From assembly GCF_002104995.1 (NCBI RefSeq), contig NW_024468262.1, positions 62,001-126,000 on the forward strand: DNA of 64,000 nucleotides, written 5' to 3'. Below are positions 56,729 to 64,000 of this stretch, one piece after another (the first letter of the stretch is position 1; each line of letters opens with the position of its first letter). Both the position numbers and the translations under genes were made by a program. The stretch is from Linderina pennispora (taxonomy: Eukaryota; Kickxellomycota; Kickxellomycetes; Kickxellales; Kickxellaceae). Below the pieces are notes generated by a model. That model ran no database searches. It saw only the letters and a list, made by a program, of their open reading frames with translations, and had not been told where the DNA came from.

Positions 56729-58294
56729 TCACTCGTCGCGGTTCAATGACACGACGGTAACGGAAATGTCGTCGCGGAAGCGACGCGAGTGCGGCGGGGG
56801 AATGGCCAGCAGGCGGCGAATCACATGGTCGCCGCGACGGCCCAGACGGTCGGTCGACAGAGCCGTGCGTATCAAATGCGTAGCAGCGTTGTCGTCTGGA
56901 GCGCTCTTCCCCTCATACCACTGGGCCACGGTCTCGACGACCTCAGCGTCCGACAGCTGGTCATACAGCCCATCCGAAGCAATGACGATGAAACGGTCCG
57001 TCTCCGCCAGCTTATGACGCACAATAACCGGCCGCGCAGTCACATACGGGGGTGTGGTCAGGCCCGGCGGTGTGGTCGCATAGCGGTGGCCGCGGGCATG
57101 CAGAACCGGGAACAAATCCTGCTGCGTCTCCAATGCCCATTTGTACCGCGAGTCGCCAAACGCGCGTGTCGGCATCAGACCGCCCAGCACGCGGCTCTTC
57201 TGCAAAACCACTTCCCCGGGGTGCTCGCGCGACAGCCGCGCCCGCTCCTGCGCATTGTCGGCGGTCTGGTCCTCGCTCAGCCGCACCGCCCGCCACCGCC
57301 CGTCGGCCAGACGCACGCCCAGCAGTGCGCGGCTGTCGCCAGTATTGGCCACCACCACCTCATTGGAGTCCACCACGGCCACCAGCCCACAGCTGCCCGA
57401 CACTGCCGGGCCTAGAAGCGCGTCGATGCGCGCCAAATCCTGCGACCGGCGGAACTCGGCCAGCGCATCCTGCACCAGCTCCCGGTCCATATTAATGAAG
57501 GTCGCCGTCAGCGCCAGCGCCGTGTGGTCCCAGCCGCGCCCAGCCTCCTTCTGCAGCTGCCGCACGGTGCTGGCCAGTGCCGAGACATCCTGATCGTCCG
57601 ACTCCGCCGCTGCCAGTGCCATCGACCGGTTCAGCATTGGCGCCAGGCGCTGCGCAAGCTGCTCAGCGCACATGTACCCAGCGTGGCCATCGAAGACGCC
57701 AAACATCAGGCGGTCGGGGCCCAGCTCCGACCACGCCAAGTAGTCCTCAATCGGACTATTCGATGCTACCTGGTTCGTATCCACACGCACGCGCTGGCCC
57801 TTCCCGCCAGCGCACCACGATTTCTCTTGCGCATGCAGGATTGCATCTACCTCCTCCTCTGTCAGTAGCCCCAGCTTGCGCGCCGCCTCGCGCCGCTCTG
57901 CCCGCGTCAGCTTGTCCAGCTCCTGACGAGCTGCCTCCCGCTTCCGCTCCACCGACTGCAAGGTTTCTGTGGCTTGCGGTGGCAGAGTCACGGAGGGGGC
58001 TGACACAGCTGTGCTAGGCTCCGATTGCCGCAGACTGAACGTGTAGCTAGCCACGCCCAGAAGCGTCAGCACACCGCCGATGGCAAATGTCAGCGAGCGC
58101 TTGTTGGATGTCGGCGGCACGTCGTCTTTATCGGCCGCCTTGGTCTCCTTGGGCTTCTGCGAGCTGAACCCGCGCCGGTGCGTCAAGTTGCGAGTAGCCA
58201 AATTCATCCTGTGTGCTGCCTGGAGTCGGGTGGTGTATGTGTGCAGACCAAAGCCTCTGTGTCCGAGACCGCGTACTAGCAAATGTGCTTGCAT
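56729..58294 (-). CDS. Mitochondrial PP2C phosphatase (Ptc5/pyruvate dehydrogenase phosphatase-like)
   Basis: The ATG at 58294 starts MQAHLLVRGLGHRGFGLHTY, a basic, acid-poor presequence, followed by one membrane helix (LTFAIGGVLTLLGVASYTFS). The PP2C fold has the metal-binding Asp/Gly motif MFGVFDGHAGYMCA, then ALALTATFINMD, SGSCGLVAVVDSNEVVVANT, GDSRALLGVR, LMPTRAFGDSRYKW, FIVIASDGLYDQLSDAEVVE and RFRDDISVTVV with the last metal Asp. The insert EDQTADNAQERARLSREHPG is typical of the pyruvate dehydrogenase phosphatase/Ptc5 group. The length is 521 residues with no frame breaks. It would dephosphorylate pyruvate dehydrogenase E1. Confidence 0.9.
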   Translation of the reverse strand: MQAHLLVRGLGHRGFGLHTYTTRLQAAHRMNLATRNLTHRRGFSSQKPKETKAADKDDVPPTSNKRSLTFAIGGVLTLLGVASYTFSLRQSEPSTAVSAPSVTLPPQATETLQSVERKREAARQELDKLTRAERREAARKLGLLTEEEVDAILHAQEKSWCAGGKGQRVRVDTNQVASNSPIEDYLAWSELGPDRLMFGVFDGHAGYMCAEQLAQRLAPMLNRSMALAAAESDDQDVSALASTVRQLQKEAGRGWDHTALALTATFINMDRELVQDALAEFRRSQDLARIDALLGPAVSGSCGLVAVVDSNEVVVANTGDSRALLGVRLADGRWRAVRLSEDQTADNAQERARLSREHPGEVVLQKSRVLGGLMPTRAFGDSRYKWALETQQDLFPVLHARGHRYATTPPGLTTPPYVTARPVIVRHKLAETDRFIVIASDGLYDQLSDAEVVETVAQWYEGKSAPDDNAATHLIRTALSTDRLGRRGDHVIRRLLAIPPPHSRRFRDDISVTVVSLNRDE

Positions 58295-58489
58295 TCGTGT
58301 CAAATAAGAAAAGAGTATGGAAAAAATTTTATCAAGCAGAAAGCAGGCTTGTCACTGTAAATGACGAAACTCGCCACTGCTTTGAAATGACCCAAGGCGG
58401 ATAGTAATTTTTTTTTCCAGATCAAGAACTTTTTTTCTTCTTCCTCCCCCACCCTTCAATACCTTTGTCTCAATTCACAACAACCCGCA

Positions 58490-59152
58490 ATGCCGCCGAC
58501 AAGGATAGCAGCAACGCCCAAAAAGAAGAAGGCACCTGAGGTCGTCGTCTTCGACGCCAGTGGCCTGGCTCCCAAGCCAGCAGCCAGCAAGCTTGAGTAC
58601 AAAAGCTTCATGTCGTCGAAGATCGCCAAGCTCACCGCCTCCGCCAGCGCAGCGGCAAACCCCAAATCCACCAAGGAGCTGAAGCAAGAGGCCGAGGACC
58701 GCGCCAACGACCGCGAGCTGAAGGCCCTGTTGGAGGGCAAAGTAATGATCGAGCAGCTGCACGAATCGCAGCTGTCCGGCAAGGACCGGCTTAAATACAA
58801 CGCGCAAAAGCTGGAGCGCCTGGGCATGAAGAAAAAGACCAAAGAGAAGATGCCGGCCAACCGCTGGTTCATGGTCGACGAGAACCGCAAAATGCGCGCC
58901 AAAAAGTCCATCGAGGATGCGAAGAACCGCGGCATCCTGAATCACTCAATGAAGCGCGAATTGGAGGTCCTGCATACGGGCAGGGCCTCGGAGGGGAAGC
59001 AGAGGAAGCGCGAGCGTGGTCCGAGGCTCGATGGCGGGAGGGTCAGGGACGGCGTCTTGCATGTTGCGCAGAGCCAGATCGACAGAATCAATGGCGGTGC
59101 GGCCACCCGCATTGCGAAGCGAAAGAGCTCCCATGGCCGCAAAAAGCGGTGA
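58490..59152 (+). CDS. FAF1/C1orf131-like nucleolar ribosome-biogenesis protein
   Basis: The protein has 220 residues, highly basic, in one frame. It starts MPPTRIAATPKKKKAPEVVV and contains SKLEYKSFMSSKIAKLT, a helical middle (LLEGKVMIEQLHESQLSGKD), then RLKYNAQKLERLGMKKKTKE, KMPANRWFMVDENRKMRAKK and a basic C-terminus GGAATRIAKRKSSHGRKKR. The segment from ESQLSGKDRLKY to LERLGMK matches the DUF4602/C1orf131 family, whose yeast member Faf1 is a small-subunit processome component needed for 18S rRNA. The assignment rests on this pattern and the basic composition. Confidence 0.72.
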   Translation: MPPTRIAATPKKKKAPEVVVFDASGLAPKPAASKLEYKSFMSSKIAKLTASASAAANPKSTKELKQEAEDRANDRELKALLEGKVMIEQLHESQLSGKDRLKYNAQKLERLGMKKKTKEKMPANRWFMVDENRKMRAKKSIEDAKNRGILNHSMKRELEVLHTGRASEGKQRKRERGPRLDGGRVRDGVLHVAQSQIDRINGGAATRIAKRKSSHGRKKR

Positions 59153-59539
59153 GGATTATTTGGCTTCTATTGCATCCAAACGGGCACATCGATTTTATTT
59201 TCTACACTTTTCGCCTATTGTGAATGCAATTATGAATGCAAAAGCCCTTGGCCAATCTTGGCTATTGTAATGTGCCTGAATAGTGGGACATAATGGTCGG
59301 TTTGCTTATATGCAAAATAAGATCACGCGCGGAATGGCCCTTCTCTCACCCGAGAAATCTGCAGACTGCCAACCTGTCGCATTGCCCAATTGCCTATTGT
59401 GTGAAGCCCATCCCAGGACCATGCTCCCTCGGCGTATTTAATACAAAAAGCCAGTGCAGCGCCCACCAGAGCTCTTTTTTCATTAAATGCTCTTATCTTC
59501 GTCTCCTCACCTCTCCTCTACAGTTCCATTTATTACACA
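59153..59539. other. Intergenic region upstream of the transporter
   Basis: No gene seen. GTATTTAATAC near 59434 could be a TATA-like element, about 100 bp upstream of the transporter ATG at 59540. Confidence 0.4.
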
Positions 59540-61264
59540 ATGTCGGAACCAATCCCCAATACTTCGACCACCACGACTGCAGCAGAACCCAGCTATGTCC
59601 GGGCAGCAAAATCCGTCGAACTCAAGGACTCGCAGTCAACAATAACTGATAATATCCAAGTGAACACCAAGGGTCTCAAAGCAACCATCACCGAGGCAGT
59701 CGAAGACGACTCGCACAAGCCAACCCTGGCCCGCCTTGTGGCCATCATGGTGTCACTCTCGCTGGCCTCGTTCCTGGCTGGCCTGGACACCAGCATCCTG
59801 GGCTCGGCGCTGCCGGCCATCAGCAACAGCTTCGACGGGCTCTCGCAGGTAGCGTGGATCTCGGCCGCCTACATTTTGACATTCACCTCGCTGCAGCCAA
59901 TCGTGTCCAAGGTGTCAGAGATCTTTGGCCGGCTGCCGGTGTTGGTGGCAGCGCTGCTAGTGTTCTGTGCGGGCTCGGCAGTGTGCGGCGCCGCCTCGTC
60001 AGTCACGATGCTGATAGCCGGGCGGGCGCTGGCCGGAATGGGTGGCTGCGGATTGGTGACGATGGTGCAGGTGGTCATTATCGACGTTCTGCCGCTGCGC
60101 GAGCGCGGCATCTACATGAGCTTCACTAATCTGGCCAGCACCGCAGCGGTGGCAGCCGGTCCTTTGATGGGCGGGGCAATCACCGACCACTGGCTGTGGC
60201 GCTGGTGCTTCTATCTGAACATTCCAATCTGCGCCCTAATTCTGGTGGTCTCAATTCTGTCGGTGCGCACGGCGCCAGCCCAGGGCACTGTGCGCGACAA
60301 GCTTAAGCGCGTGGACCTGCCAGGAGCTCTGTTGCTGCTGGCTGGCCTGGTACTGCTGATCCTGGGGCTGAACTGGGGCGGGAAGGACTATTCGTGGAAA
60401 TCGCCCGCAGTCATCACCACACTGGTGCTCGGCCCGCTGCTCCTAGTGGGTTTTGTATGTGTTGAGCGCTGGGTGGCCAAGGAGCCGATCATCCACCTAC
60501 GTTTGTTCACCAGCCACAGCACGCTGCCGATTCTGGTGGCCCAGTTCTTCCTGGGTATCGGCATCATCTTCACCACCTTCTACATGCCCATTTATTTCAC
60601 AGTGGTACGCGGCACCAGCAGCACAATCGCCGGTGTCTACATCTTGCCCTACCTGGTAGGCATGCTGGCCACCGGCCTGGTCATGGGCCAGATCATTGCA
60701 CGGTTCAACACCTACCGCCCATTCATCTGGACCGGTTTGGCTGGCATGACCATAGTCTCGGGGCTGTTTAGCCTGATAACTTCGTCGACGTCAATCGCTG
60801 TAGTGCTGGTATTAATGGGCGCATTCGGCGTGTTCTCCGGCATGGGTCTGATGCCATTGATGATTGCCATTCAGGCTACCTGCCTGCCCAAGGACGCCGG
60901 CATGGCGGCAACCCTGGCACTGTTCTTGCGGAACATCGGCCAGATCGTCGGTATTGCGATTAATGGCGCCGTGTTGAACAACCAGCTGGTCAAGCATCTG
61001 GGCAAAATTGCCCTGGAGTTTCCCATGCATGCAGACACCGTGCGCTCAGCGCTGGATAATGGATCGTTGGCGTGGAACAGTGGGCTGCCGGAAGACGTGA
61101 AAGTGGCGATTCGCGAGGCGTACGCAAAGTCCCTGAAGGCCACCTATGCGGCCAATGCGCCGTTTGTCGGCATTGCCTTTTTGCTGTGTCTGCTGATTAA
61201 GCACAAGTCGTTGGGCAACCGCGCAAAGTCCTTTAGGAAGAAAAACAAGGTGTCGCCTGCGTAG
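59540..61264 (+). CDS. DHA2-type MFS drug/H+ antiporter, about 14 membrane helices
   Basis: The protein has 574 residues in one frame. A hydrophilic N-terminus of about 65 residues precedes the first helix (ALVAIMVSLSLASFLAGLD-like; here LARLVAIMVSLSLASFLAGL). The DHA2 signature appears as LDTSILGSALPAISN (motif D1), SEIFGRLPVLVAAL (motif A), RALAGMGGCGLVTMVQVVI (motif B) and GPLMGGAITDHWLWRWCFYL (motif C). More helices follow up to APFVGIAFLLCLLIKHKS, and the protein ends with a basic tail. Members export drugs or transport amino acids into vacuoles; the substrate is not decided by the sequence. No frame breaks. Confidence 0.9.
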   Translation: MSEPIPNTSTTTTAAEPSYVRAAKSVELKDSQSTITDNIQVNTKGLKATITEAVEDDSHKPTLARLVAIMVSLSLASFLAGLDTSILGSALPAISNSFDGLSQVAWISAAYILTFTSLQPIVSKVSEIFGRLPVLVAALLVFCAGSAVCGAASSVTMLIAGRALAGMGGCGLVTMVQVVIIDVLPLRERGIYMSFTNLASTAAVAAGPLMGGAITDHWLWRWCFYLNIPICALILVVSILSVRTAPAQGTVRDKLKRVDLPGALLLLAGLVLLILGLNWGGKDYSWKSPAVITTLVLGPLLLVGFVCVERWVAKEPIIHLRLFTSHSTLPILVAQFFLGIGIIFTTFYMPIYFTVVRGTSSTIAGVYILPYLVGMLATGLVMGQIIARFNTYRPFIWTGLAGMTIVSGLFSLITSSTSIAVVLVLMGAFGVFSGMGLMPLMIAIQATCLPKDAGMAATLALFLRNIGQIVGIAINGAVLNNQLVKHLGKIALEFPMHADTVRSALDNGSLAWNSGLPEDVKVAIREAYAKSLKATYAANAPFVGIAFLLCLLIKHKSLGNRAKSFRKKNKVSPA

Positions 61265-61497
61265 ACCAACAAAAGATGATATGTCATGTACAAAAAATTA
61301 GTTATTTTTTGATGTTAATACAGCTTTGTGAATGAAAGAGACTAGGACATATGTTAGCTCATTTAAAATACAGCAAACTACTGTTTCTGCATAGACACGA
61401 TACTGCTGGTTCCTGACACTTTGTGATAGGCACATATTAAGCTAATCGTGGTGATTTCCCAAAATGATAATATATGAACAAGCATTTTTACTGTCCT

Positions 61498-62196
61498 CTA
61501 TCTCTGTCCTTCGGGATGCAGAATCTTCTCCAGCCGCTGTTTTAGCGTAAACTGTGCGTACTGCGGCGGCGCGCCTCCCAAAACCTTAACACACCCCAGT
61601 TCCAGCTGAAATACCCCAAGTGGCATAAGCTTTCCGCCCGAAACCATCACCTTGGTCCCAATTGGCAACTCCACATGTAGCTGCTCTATCTTGGCCATTT
61701 CCACAGCCGAAAACCTCGTCCTGCCATCTGTCAGCATAAGCTTCAGCATTCCGCGCGGGAGCTTAGGCTCCTGATCCACTGGTTCCACGGGCTCCGCCGC
61801 TTCGCCCGTATTGGCTTCTTCGTCCTCGTCCAAGGGCGGCAGATAGCTCGGCCGCATCCCACGCACCTCATAGTCCTCTTTGGCGCGCACAGCCTCGAGC
61901 ATGGCGAACTTGCTCACGCCAATGTCCATGATTTCTTGAATCTGCAAAAATGCGCCTGGCGGGTTTAGGAACTGCCTGGCTTGCAAATCAGCGGAAAGTG
62001 TGGCCTGGCAGGACTCACCGATCTCGGAGTTCAGCAGTTGTTCAACAACTAGTCGGATCTGTGCCTCGATATGCAGATTGCTAGTGCCCGCCATGTCATT
62101 GTTGATATGGTGCAAACAGTGGGTCAGCCAGCTTGGGTTCAGCTGCACACCGTATCGCCGCTTAATTGCGTCAGTCACTGATGCTCTGTCGATCAT
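61498..62196 (-). CDS. RMI1: RecQ-mediated genome instability protein 1 (Rmi1)
   Basis: Rmi1 is the OB-fold partner of topoisomerase III and RecQ helicase in dissolving double Holliday junctions. The ATG at 62196 starts MIDRASVTDAIKRRYGVQLN, then PSWLTHCLHHINN (N-terminal helical part), QEIMDIGVSKFAMLEAV, an acidic linker, and the OB-fold with RGMLKLMLTDGRTRFSAVEM and PIGTKVMVSGGKLMPLGVFQ. It ends near LEKILHPEGQR. The length of 232 residues is short but normal for fungal Rmi1. It is divergent from the transporter's far end and its start lies 300 bp from the Fanzor stop. Confidence 0.88.
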   Translation of the reverse strand: MIDRASVTDAIKRRYGVQLNPSWLTHCLHHINNDMAGTSNLHIEAQIRLVVEQLLNSEIGESCQATLSADLQARQFLNPPGAFLQIQEIMDIGVSKFAMLEAVRAKEDYEVRGMRPSYLPPLDEDEEANTGEAAEPVEPVDQEPKLPRGMLKLMLTDGRTRFSAVEMAKIEQLHVELPIGTKVMVSGGKLMPLGVFQLELGCVKVLGGAPPQYAQFTLKQRLEKILHPEGQR

Positions 62197-62357
62197 ATTA
62201 GCTTAATGTGGTAGGAGAATAAAGCAACAGTATATGGAAATACTCTATTTTTATGACTCAGACTATGTACTCAATTGTTACGGGTAATCGTTTGTGGGTA
62301 CGCTCTTCAACAAACCACAGTTTCAATGAAGTTCATTAATAGATACTAGAAATATCT

Positions 62358-62442
62358 GCTCGCGATGCGAGCTCGGCTGCTAGTCAGCATGGGTTGACAC
62401 GTCGATAAGGGCATCACGGCGAACCGGTCATTTGAACGTGTC
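62358..62442. other. Structured 3' flank of the Fanzor-like gene (candidate guide-RNA scaffold)
   Basis: Two inverted repeats lie in the 300 bp between the Fanzor stop (62497) and the Rmi1 start (62196). A perfect hairpin GCTCGC-GAT-GCGAGC is at 62358-62372. A second stem has GACACGT at 62396-62402 pairing with ACGTGTC at 62436-62442, with a 33-base loop. In known Fanzor systems the guide RNA lies at the 3' end of the protein gene, so this is a candidate. The same stretch is also the Rmi1 upstream region, and chance pairing cannot be excluded. Confidence 0.35.
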
Positions 62443-62496
62443 GGATGGCTGTTGGTGCAATGTCGATTATGGACATCTCCCATCTTGATTGCCTGC

Positions 62497-64000
62497 TCAG
62501 CGCAGACGTTTCAGGGCTGGTTCGCTGCTGCTGGCAGCAGAATCACCTGCAGCTGGTCCACGCCTCTTGTGCGGGTTCTTTGTTGCAGGGGTGGTGCCAG
62601 AAGCATCGGCAGCAATGGCCGTAGGGCGACAGAAGCGTTCAGGAATATCGCCTGAATCACAGAGTGACTGGAAAATGAGTCTGAAGTTTAGAACTGCTGC
62701 GAGATCGCGGTTCAAGAGCCGAGACGAATAGGCCCGCCTGTATTGTGCCATGGCCCGCTTACATGACTCGCTTGTACAGCGGAGAAGGCCATGGCACTTC
62801 ACAGTTGGGTTCTTCGATCTCTGGTAGGGCCGTGGGTTGGGAACATGCCGGAATATCTGCAGTGACTTTTCGCAGCAGAACGGGCACATCGACGATGTCC
62901 GGAATTCGTCGATCAGATAGACTTCAAAGCCATGGTGCTTGAACTTGTCGCGCCATCCCTTGCCACGAATCGGCGCATGGTGTCGGGCCATTGGCGCACT
63001 CCAATTGCCCATGATCAGCACTGGATCTGGACCGAACTTGCTCCGGAGTTTTGCGGCAAGCCTGTGGTCTGCACGGGCCTGGTTCATGAATGAATCAAGG
63101 CGCAGCTTGCGGTGAAGCGGGTACACCCTGGGACTGGTACTGACACCTGGATGGGCCTTCCAGCGCCTTTGGTGCTGCTTGTTTGACTTAGTGAGTTGCT
63201 GCTCTGGTAACCTTCGCGCTGTCATCGTGCTGGCATAAAACGGTGCTAGGACACACCGCACAGATGCACGGGCAGCAATGTAGGCACGGAATTTTGCTGG
63301 GTTAAGGGTCCGGCAGCAGTGCTTGGAAAGCTCTGCCTCTGCTCTGCGGACAGCATCTTCTGGGACTTGATCCTTTGTAGCCCGACGAATCCTGTCATAG
63401 TGGCGCAGCTTGAGCTCCTTATTGCGCTGCTGCCGTGTGTAGCGGTAGAGCATTCTCTCACCCTCTTTCCCATTGCTGCTATTTTCGTGCATCATGTATA
63501 GCAAATCGCCCCGACCTGGATCGATGAATACACAGCGACCTTTCAGATTCTGCAGCTCTGGCTGTGGGATCTGGTGGATATAGCGACAGTCAGCTATAGT
63601 ATTGCCTCCCACAGCATCACCTCCTGCAACATCGCCTGTAGCATCGCCTGTAGCATCGCCTCCCACAGCATCGCCTGTAGCATCGCCTCCCACAGCATCG
63701 CCTGTAGCATCGCCTCCCGCAGCATCGCCTCCTGCACCATCAGCATCTACTGCACCATCAGCCTTGGATATCTTGTCTTGCAACAAAATGCATATCGTTA
63801 CACCATCTGTTGTCGCCATTCCGTGGAATTTTCTATCACCATGCGCCTTAAATGGCTTTGATGTTAGATCTGCGACCCGGCCCCACACATCCCACATAGG
63901 TTGTGTGATCCCTTGGACCGGGTCGTGTGCACAGACTGGGGGTGCTGGTGCATATGCACTGTTAAGTGCTGCAACAGTGTCTGCTGCTGCCGCCGATGCA
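62497..64000 (-). CDS. Fanzor/TnpB-like RNA-guided endonuclease, N-terminus outside window
   Basis: The open frame runs from the right edge to the stop at 62497, 500 visible residues. Numbering from the Met at 63897 (which need not be the start, since the frame is open upstream with DPVQGITQP): a TDGVTICILLQ strand typical of Fanzors is at 30-40. A Gly/Asp repeat insert spans 46-100. RuvC-I is FIDPGRGDLL with Asp126. A Lys/Arg-rich helical bridge follows. RuvC-II is YLIDEFRTSSMCPFC with Glu331. A zinc ribbon uses Cys338/341 and Cys374/379, and RuvC-III is LLNRDLAAVLNF with Asp398. Basic tracts NPHKRRGP and LKRLR could be nuclear signals. All catalytic residues are present and the frame is intact, so activity is plausible. 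Confidence 0.85.
   Translation of the reverse strand, partial: ASAAAADTVAALNSAYAPAPPVCAHDPVQGITQPMWDVWGRVADLTSKPFKAHGDRKFHGMATTDGVTICILLQDKISKADGAVDADGAGGDAAGGDATGDAVGGDATGDAVGGDATGDATGDVAGGDAVGGNTIADCRYIHQIPQPELQNLKGRCVFIDPGRGDLLYMMHENSSNGKEGERMLYRYTRQQRNKELKLRHYDRIRRATKDQVPEDAVRRAEAELSKHCCRTLNPAKFRAYIAARASVRCVLAPFYASTMTARRLPEQQLTKSNKQHQRRWKAHPGVSTSPRVYPLHRKLRLDSFMNQARADHRLAAKLRSKFGPDPVLIMGNWSAPMARHHAPIRGKGWRDKFKHHGFEVYLIDEFRTSSMCPFCCEKSLQIFRHVPNPRPYQRSKNPTVKCHGLLRCTSESCKRAMAQYRRAYSSRLLNRDLAAVLNFRLIFQSLCDSGDIPERFCRPTAIAADASGTTPATKNPHKRRGPAAGDSAASSSEPALKRLR
63598..63762. repeat. Minisatellite encoding Gly/Asp-rich repeats inside the Fanzor-like gene
   Basis: A 27 bp unit, TCGCCTGTAGCA followed by TCGCCTCCCACAGCA on the plus strand, is repeated about three times with partial and variant units around it. 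On the coding strand it gives nine-residue units of the GGDATGDAV type. It keeps the frame because the units are multiples of three. It falls between the TDGVTICILLQ strand and the RuvC-I Asp. Confidence 0.85.

Noticed and set aside
63598-63762. CRISPR-like direct repeats
   Set aside because: The units are contiguous without spacers, stay in frame and encode a Gly/Asp repeat inside the nuclease gene; this is a coding minisatellite.

Overview
The window is nuclear DNA of a fungus. Genes carry short spliceosomal introns (GTAAGT/GTGCGT donors, TAG/CAG acceptors, mostly 80-110 bp), and coding regions are GC-rich with compact spacing. The gene set is fungal: alternative oxidase, peroxisomal multifunctional enzyme with a C-terminal SKL, Pob3 without an HMG box, Igo1, and a Git3/cAMP-receptor-like 7TM protein. 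Large divergent F-box/LRR-like proteins and several GC-rich intron-poor genes suggest an early-diverging lineage such as Kickxellomycotina (Coemansia/Linderina-like). That placement is inference and was not tested by a search.

Layout. 1-17.8 kb is a dense housekeeping block: NOG1 (cut by the left edge), a small unknown gene, a secreted small protein, alternative oxidase, HGH1, a Ulp1-type SUMO protease, COP9 signalosome subunit 2, Raptor/Kog1 and the peroxisomal multifunctional beta-oxidation enzyme. 17.8-19.4 kb is gene-poor and holds one arm of a large inverted duplication. 19.4-28.6 kb holds an armadillo/coiled-coil protein, Igo1/endosulfine, an ITFG1/TIP-like FG-GAP membrane protein, an F-box-like protein and an HSDL2-like reductase. 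28.6-31.6 kb shows no gene. 31.7-37.1 kb has an HSF-type transcription factor, a small secreted protein and a 7TM receptor. 37.9-46.4 kb is housekeeping again: DHHC palmitoyltransferase, a deaminase, TRAPPC2L, methylmalonate-semialdehyde dehydrogenase, Pob3 and a CLPTM1-family protein. 46.4-55.8 kb is an AT-richer accessory island with a fold-back element, a POF1-like nucleotidyltransferase, a membrane protein, the second arm of the inverted duplication and an AT-rich F-box-like gene. 55.8-62.2 kb has an SDR, a mitochondrial PP2C phosphatase, a FAF1/C1orf131-like protein, a DHA2 transporter and Rmi1. 62.5-64 kb is a Fanzor/TnpB-like RNA-guided nuclease running off the right edge.

The two strongest signals are these. 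First, the Fanzor-like gene has all three RuvC acidic residues, a zinc ribbon and a structured 3' flank. Second, about 40 single-base frame disruptions, almost all +1 insertions, break otherwise conserved housekeeping genes. They cluster in 0-17.8 kb and 38-55 kb, while about 17 kb of other coding sequence has none. I read them as mostly residual long-read insertion errors, but the clustering deserves a check. Gene coordinates below span such breaks and give approximate positions for them; no corrected sequence is written out.
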